Source: Eggerthellaceae bacterium (GTDB lineage Bacteria; Actinomycetota; Coriobacteriia; Coriobacteriales; Eggerthellaceae). Taken from it: 8,168 nt of DNA. How positions within the stretch are numbered: position 1 is the stretch's first letter; every line of letters begins with the position of its first letter. The stretch lies in contig CAAEDC010000038.1 of the NCBI GenBank assembly GCA_900754495.1, positions 1-8,168 on the forward strand, read 5' to 3'. This document shows positions 5,810-8,168 of the stretch, piece by piece. The notes under the pieces are model-generated. The model made no database searches. It worked only from the letters and a program-made list of their open reading frames with translations, and was not told the DNA's origin. The translations under genes and the position numbers were made by a program.

Positions 5810-6310
5810 CTACCCCGCCGCCTCGACGGAAAGCTTGTGGGCTCCGCAATGGGAGCCGTTCGCGGGGATGTGCTGGCAGGTGATGGCCGCCGACACCGCG
5901 GGGTGCTTGACGCCCTGCTCGAAGAGCTCCTCGAGCGTGATGGACGAGAAATAGGCGTTGAGCAGGCGATCGGCGCCCTGCCACACCTTGTTGTAGTCGC
6001 AGCCCGCCTGGCGCTCGCAGCACGTCGGATCAAGGACGCACGCCGAAATGCTCACCGGCCCCTGGATTGACTCGAGCACGTCGAGCATCGTCGTGGAGGC
6101 GGGATCGCAGTCGAGCACCAAGCCGCCGCGCGCGCCGCGGACCGTCTTGATGAGGCCGCTCTTGACGAGGTCGTGCTGGATGCTGCGCGCAAACGCGTAG
6201 GGGATGCCCTGCTGGTCGGCGATCTCCGACACCGACATGTAGGCATCGCCATTTCGATAGGCCGCCTGGAGAATGCGGCACGCGTAATCGCAACGACGCG
6301 TCACGTCCAT
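5810..6310 (-). CDS. Rrf2-family transcriptional regulator, Fe-S binding type
   Basis: A 166-aa DNA-binding regulator related to IscR and NsrR. The N-terminal winged helix covers about 1-70: DYACRILQAAY, SVSEIADQQGIPYAFARSI as the recognition helices, and wing RGARGGLVL (58-66). The sensor loop has C91, C97, C98 and C104, a C-X5-C-(C)-X5-C arrangement like the cluster-binding cysteines of IscR/NsrR, so it probably holds a [2Fe-2S] or [4Fe-4S] cluster sensing Fe-S status, O2 or NO. The C-terminus adds C145, H147, H154, C155 and H158, which could be a second metal site. Start ATG 6310 has AAAGGG 9 nt upstream, overlapping the end of the preceding gene, whose stop is only 6 bp away; translation is probably coupled. 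It likely controls its own block and perhaps Fe-S genes elsewhere. I cannot tell IscR-like from NsrR-like function. Confidence 0.92.
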   Translation of the reverse strand: MDVTRRCDYACRILQAAYRNGDAYMSVSEIADQQGIPYAFARSIQHDLVKSGLIKTVRGARGGLVLDCDPASTTMLDVLESIQGPVSISACVLDPTCCERQAGCDYNKVWQGADRLLNAYFSSITLEELFEQGVKHPAVSAAITCQHIPANGSHCGAHKLSVEAAG

Positions 6311-6316
6311 AGCCTT

Positions 6317-8005
6317 CTACCCTTTCAGCAAATCGTCGATGCTGCCGTCGAGCCCGCGCGAGAACTCGCGCACCACGGCGTTCTCGAGCGCGTGGTATTC
6401 CTTGGAGTCAAGCGGCTGGTAGGCAGCGAGCTTCTCGAAAAGATTGTCGGTGGTGACCGGCACGTAGTTGCGATGCATCAGGCTCGTTTTGTAGGCGTCC
6501 TCGATCGCCTCGCGCGCCGCCATGTACAGGTCGTAGCGCGGCATGCCCGCCGAGAACTCGACGAGGTCGTCCAGGTTGATCCCGCGCATCGACGGGTGGT
6601 CGTGCAGGATGTCAAGCCAGATGGCGCGGCGCTCGTCCTCGTCGGGATAGTCGATGTCGACGACGGTCAGCGGCTCGAGCAGATCGCAGAAGAACCCGTC
6701 GATGGCGCGACCGTCCGAAGCCGAGGCGATGACGAACACGTCGGGGTTCTCGACGGCCGACCGGATGAGGTTGATCGCCTCGCGCGCGCCGCGCGACAGC
6801 GTCGCGTACACGAACCCGCCGAGGTCGTCGTCCGCATCGACGACGGGCGCCTCCCACAGGTCGAGATCCTCGAGCATGAGCACGCCGGGGCCCTCGAACG
6901 CGTTGCGCGCGGAGTTGAGGCGCGGATGGTTGTCGGCCTGGGCCATCACGCACAGCACCGGGGCGCCCTGGAGGTTCTCCTCCATGTGCATGCGGATCGC
7001 GGGCAGCCCGATCTCGCCGAGCGTCGCCGTCATGAACCGATGCGCGTCCTCGCGCGCCGGCGAGCGGAACAAAAACGAGTCCGCGGCGGGCATGCGCTCG
7101 AGGCCATGACGGTAGTTGAGCAGCGTGACCAGCCCCTGGAACTCGGGGTCGTCCTGCATGCCGATGCCGAAATCGCGCATGGTCTTGATCGTGCGGTCGA
7201 AACCGGCGAGGTCCTTGTACGTGATGTTCTCGAGCGACGAGATCACGGCGCTCTCATCGGCCTCCGCGGCCATCTTGCCGGCGGCATCGTCGGGCTGCGC
7301 GTCGAGGGTGACGAGCGCGGCGGAGCCGTCGGCCTCGGCGGGATCCGCGGGCTGCTCGGAAGCGGAGGCGGATTCGACCGGTTCCTCGGCCGCGTCAGAA
7401 GAGGCCTCCGCGGACGCGGCAGGCGCGTCATCATGTACCGGAGGAGCCGCATCGGAGGCGGCCTCGGGCGCAGGCGCGGCATCAGCCTCGGGCTTCGGCT
7501 CCGCGGAGGGAGCCGCGGGCTTGGCGTGCCGTTTGGCGGCGGATGCGGAGGGAAGCGTGAGGTGCTCCACCTTCATCAGGCGCGCGGGGCCGCCCAGCCC
7601 CAGGAAATCCTGGGAGATCATGTCGGTCATCTCCTGCAGCTCCTCGCGCGAGAGACCGAACTCCTCGAGCTTCTCGAGCGCCATGCTCTGCAGCTGGCCC
7701 GCGCACACGGCGAGCTCGTTGGGATCCATCAGGGGCTCGAGCTTCTCGAAGATGTACTCGGCAAGCGAGCGCTCCTTGAGCTTGACCGCGAGCACCCACG
7801 CCTTGCGCAGCGCGAAGGCGGCGTCGGCATCCGCCCCGCCGTTCTCGCGGGTCCCCTTCTCGTAGGCTGCCAGGTAGAGGTGCAGCCCGAGCTCCTCGTC
7901 GCCCACCGCGCACGCCTTGACGGCGCGGCGCAGGTAGGCAGCGCACGAGCTGTCGAATTCGTTGTTCTGGCTCGGTGAGCTGTTGGCGTCTTTGTCTTCG
8001 AGCAT
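6317..8005 (-). CDS. Degenerate AAA+ ATPase-like protein of unknown function
   Basis: A 562-aa soluble protein I do not recognise by name. Residues about 17-135 are a helical, possibly TPR-like, domain. Residues 151-258 are a low-complexity Ala/Pro/Glu/Asp/Ser linker. Residues about 259-510 follow the AAA+ plan: YKDLAGFDRTI (263-273) as in FtsH-type entry segments, FLFRSPAREDA (311-321) where Walker A should be, GVLMLEDLD (374-382) as a Walker B with ED instead of DE, a VFVIASAS sensor strand (423-430), and a lid (IDYPDEDERRAIW, then DLVEFSAGMPRYDLYMAAREA, about 451-500). The Walker A GKT/S and an obvious arginine finger are missing, so ATP hydrolysis is doubtful. It may be a regulatory or scaffold pseudo-ATPase. 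Start ATG 8005 has AAGGAGG (8013-8019) 7 nt upstream. It is the first gene of the block and runs directly into the Rrf2 gene. Confidence 0.85.
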   Translation of the reverse strand: MLEDKDANSSPSQNNEFDSSCAAYLRRAVKACAVGDEELGLHLYLAAYEKGTRENGGADADAAFALRKAWVLAVKLKERSLAEYIFEKLEPLMDPNELAVCAGQLQSMALEKLEEFGLSREELQEMTDMISQDFLGLGGPARLMKVEHLTLPSASAAKRHAKPAAPSAEPKPEADAAPAPEAASDAAPPVHDDAPAASAEASSDAAEEPVESASASEQPADPAEADGSAALVTLDAQPDDAAGKMAAEADESAVISSLENITYKDLAGFDRTIKTMRDFGIGMQDDPEFQGLVTLLNYRHGLERMPAADSFLFRSPAREDAHRFMTATLGEIGLPAIRMHMEENLQGAPVLCVMAQADNHPRLNSARNAFEGPGVLMLEDLDLWEAPVVDADDDLGGFVYATLSRGAREAINLIRSAVENPDVFVIASASDGRAIDGFFCDLLEPLTVVDIDYPDEDERRAIWLDILHDHPSMRGINLDDLVEFSAGMPRYDLYMAAREAIEDAYKTSLMHRNYVPVTTDNLFEKLAAYQPLDSKEYHALENAVVREFSRGLDGSIDDLLKG

Positions 8006-8043
8006 GCGCCCACCTCCTTTGTCAATGTCTCATAAGCAAGGAA

Positions 8044-8059
8044 GCCGTCGCCGGACGGC
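8044..8059 (-). other. Leader hairpin before the pseudo-AAA gene
   Basis: GCCGTC (8044-8049) and GACGGC (8054-8059) form a perfect 6-bp stem with a 4-nt loop in the 5' leader, 24 nt before the ribosome-binding site. On the minus strand it is followed by a pyrimidine-rich TTCCTTGCTT, so it could be a weak attenuator. It is too small to be sure. Confidence 0.3.
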
Positions 8060-8088
8060 CTCACGGTAAATGCACTGTCTCGGATAGC

Positions 8089-8094
8089 ATTTTA
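8089..8094 (-). promoter_or_regulatory. Candidate -10 box of the pseudo-AAA/rrf2/glycosylase/mntP block
   Basis: Minus-strand TAAAAT matches the -10 consensus in 5 of 6 places and sits about 85 bp before the ATG at 8005. No good -35 is found at 16-18 nt; TGGAGC at 18-nt spacing has 3 of 6. Copies of AAATGCAC flank it (8068-8075 and 8130-8137) and could be regulator sites. Confidence 0.35.
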
Positions 8095-8142
8095 TCGCAC
8101 ACACGCAAGCGCTGCTCCAGCGTCGAGAAAAATGCACACGAT

Positions 8143-8168
8143 GTGACAGGGGACGGCCCCGCTGTCAC
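8143..8168. repeat. REP-like palindrome at the right edge
   Basis: GTGACAG (8143-8149) and CTGTCAC (8162-8168) are perfect 7-bp inverted arms enclosing a GGGGACGG-containing core that pairs further (GGG with CCC). From memory, GTGACA/TGTCAC palindromes with a GGGGACGG core recur as intergenic REP elements and next to REP-associated transposases in several phyla. The window ends exactly at the right arm, so a longer element cannot be excluded. Confidence 0.45.

Noticed and set aside
6173..7978. 601-codon plus-strand open frame opposite the pseudo-AAA gene
   Set aside because: Composition is Gly/Arg/Val/His-rich without any family motif, while the minus strand has a strong Shine-Dalgarno and a coherent protein.
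8020..8025. Perfect minus-strand TTGACA as a -35 box
   Set aside because: It lies 14 nt before the ATG of the pseudo-AAA gene and has no -10 at 16-18 nt spacing; it is part of the sequence around the ribosome-binding site.
1..8168. CRISPR array, insertion sequence, rRNA or phage attachment site
   Set aside because: No regularly spaced repeats, transposase, rRNA-like sequence or integrase was seen.

Overview
The window is GC-rich (third codon positions almost all G or C). Its gene content points to an anaerobic gut-type actinobacterium of the class Coriobacteriia, Eggerthella/Gordonibacter-like. The grounds are a Tat-exported membrane-bound [NiFe] uptake hydrogenase that resembles the type HydDB calls group 1i (Coriobacteria-type), a cluster-less HhH-GPD glycosylase and the general protein style. 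This assignment is inference; no rRNA or marker gene is present.

Layout: (1) Positions 1-2799, minus strand: a two-gene block with the [NiFe] hydrogenase small subunit (Tat signal, three Fe-S clusters, C-terminal membrane anchor) followed 6 bp later by the large subunit, which runs off the left edge before its C-terminal nickel motif. (2) Positions 2800-3255: a 456-bp divergent intergenic region with no gene, holding candidate promoters for both directions and three inverted repeats. (3) Positions 3256-4107, plus strand: a monofunctional prephenate dehydratase with an ACT domain, behind a perfect TATAAT box. (4) Positions 4108-4315: a convergent gap packed with inverted repeats, dominated by a 110-bp element closed by a perfect 17-bp inverted repeat. 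(5) Positions 4316-8005, minus strand, read right to left: a four-gene block of a pseudo-AAA+ ATPase-like protein of unknown function, an Rrf2-family Fe-S-type regulator, a MutY/endonuclease III-like base-excision glycosylase, and the manganese exporter MntP. (6) Positions 8006-8168: the leader of that block, with a weak promoter, a leader hairpin and a REP-like palindrome cut by the right edge.

How the genes fit together: the hydrogenase pair would oxidise H2 outside the membrane and pass electrons to a membrane partner encoded to the left. The right-hand block combines a redox/Fe-S-type regulator, a DNA-repair glycosylase of the MutY/EndoIII superfamily and Mn efflux, which reads as a redox-stress or metal-homeostasis unit. 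The least understood member is the 562-aa first gene, which keeps an AAA+ scaffold but has lost the Walker A lysine. A strong hairpin with a U-rich tail sits between the regulator and the glycosylase and hides the likely ribosome-binding site of the glycosylase, so the downstream half of the block may be separately controlled.
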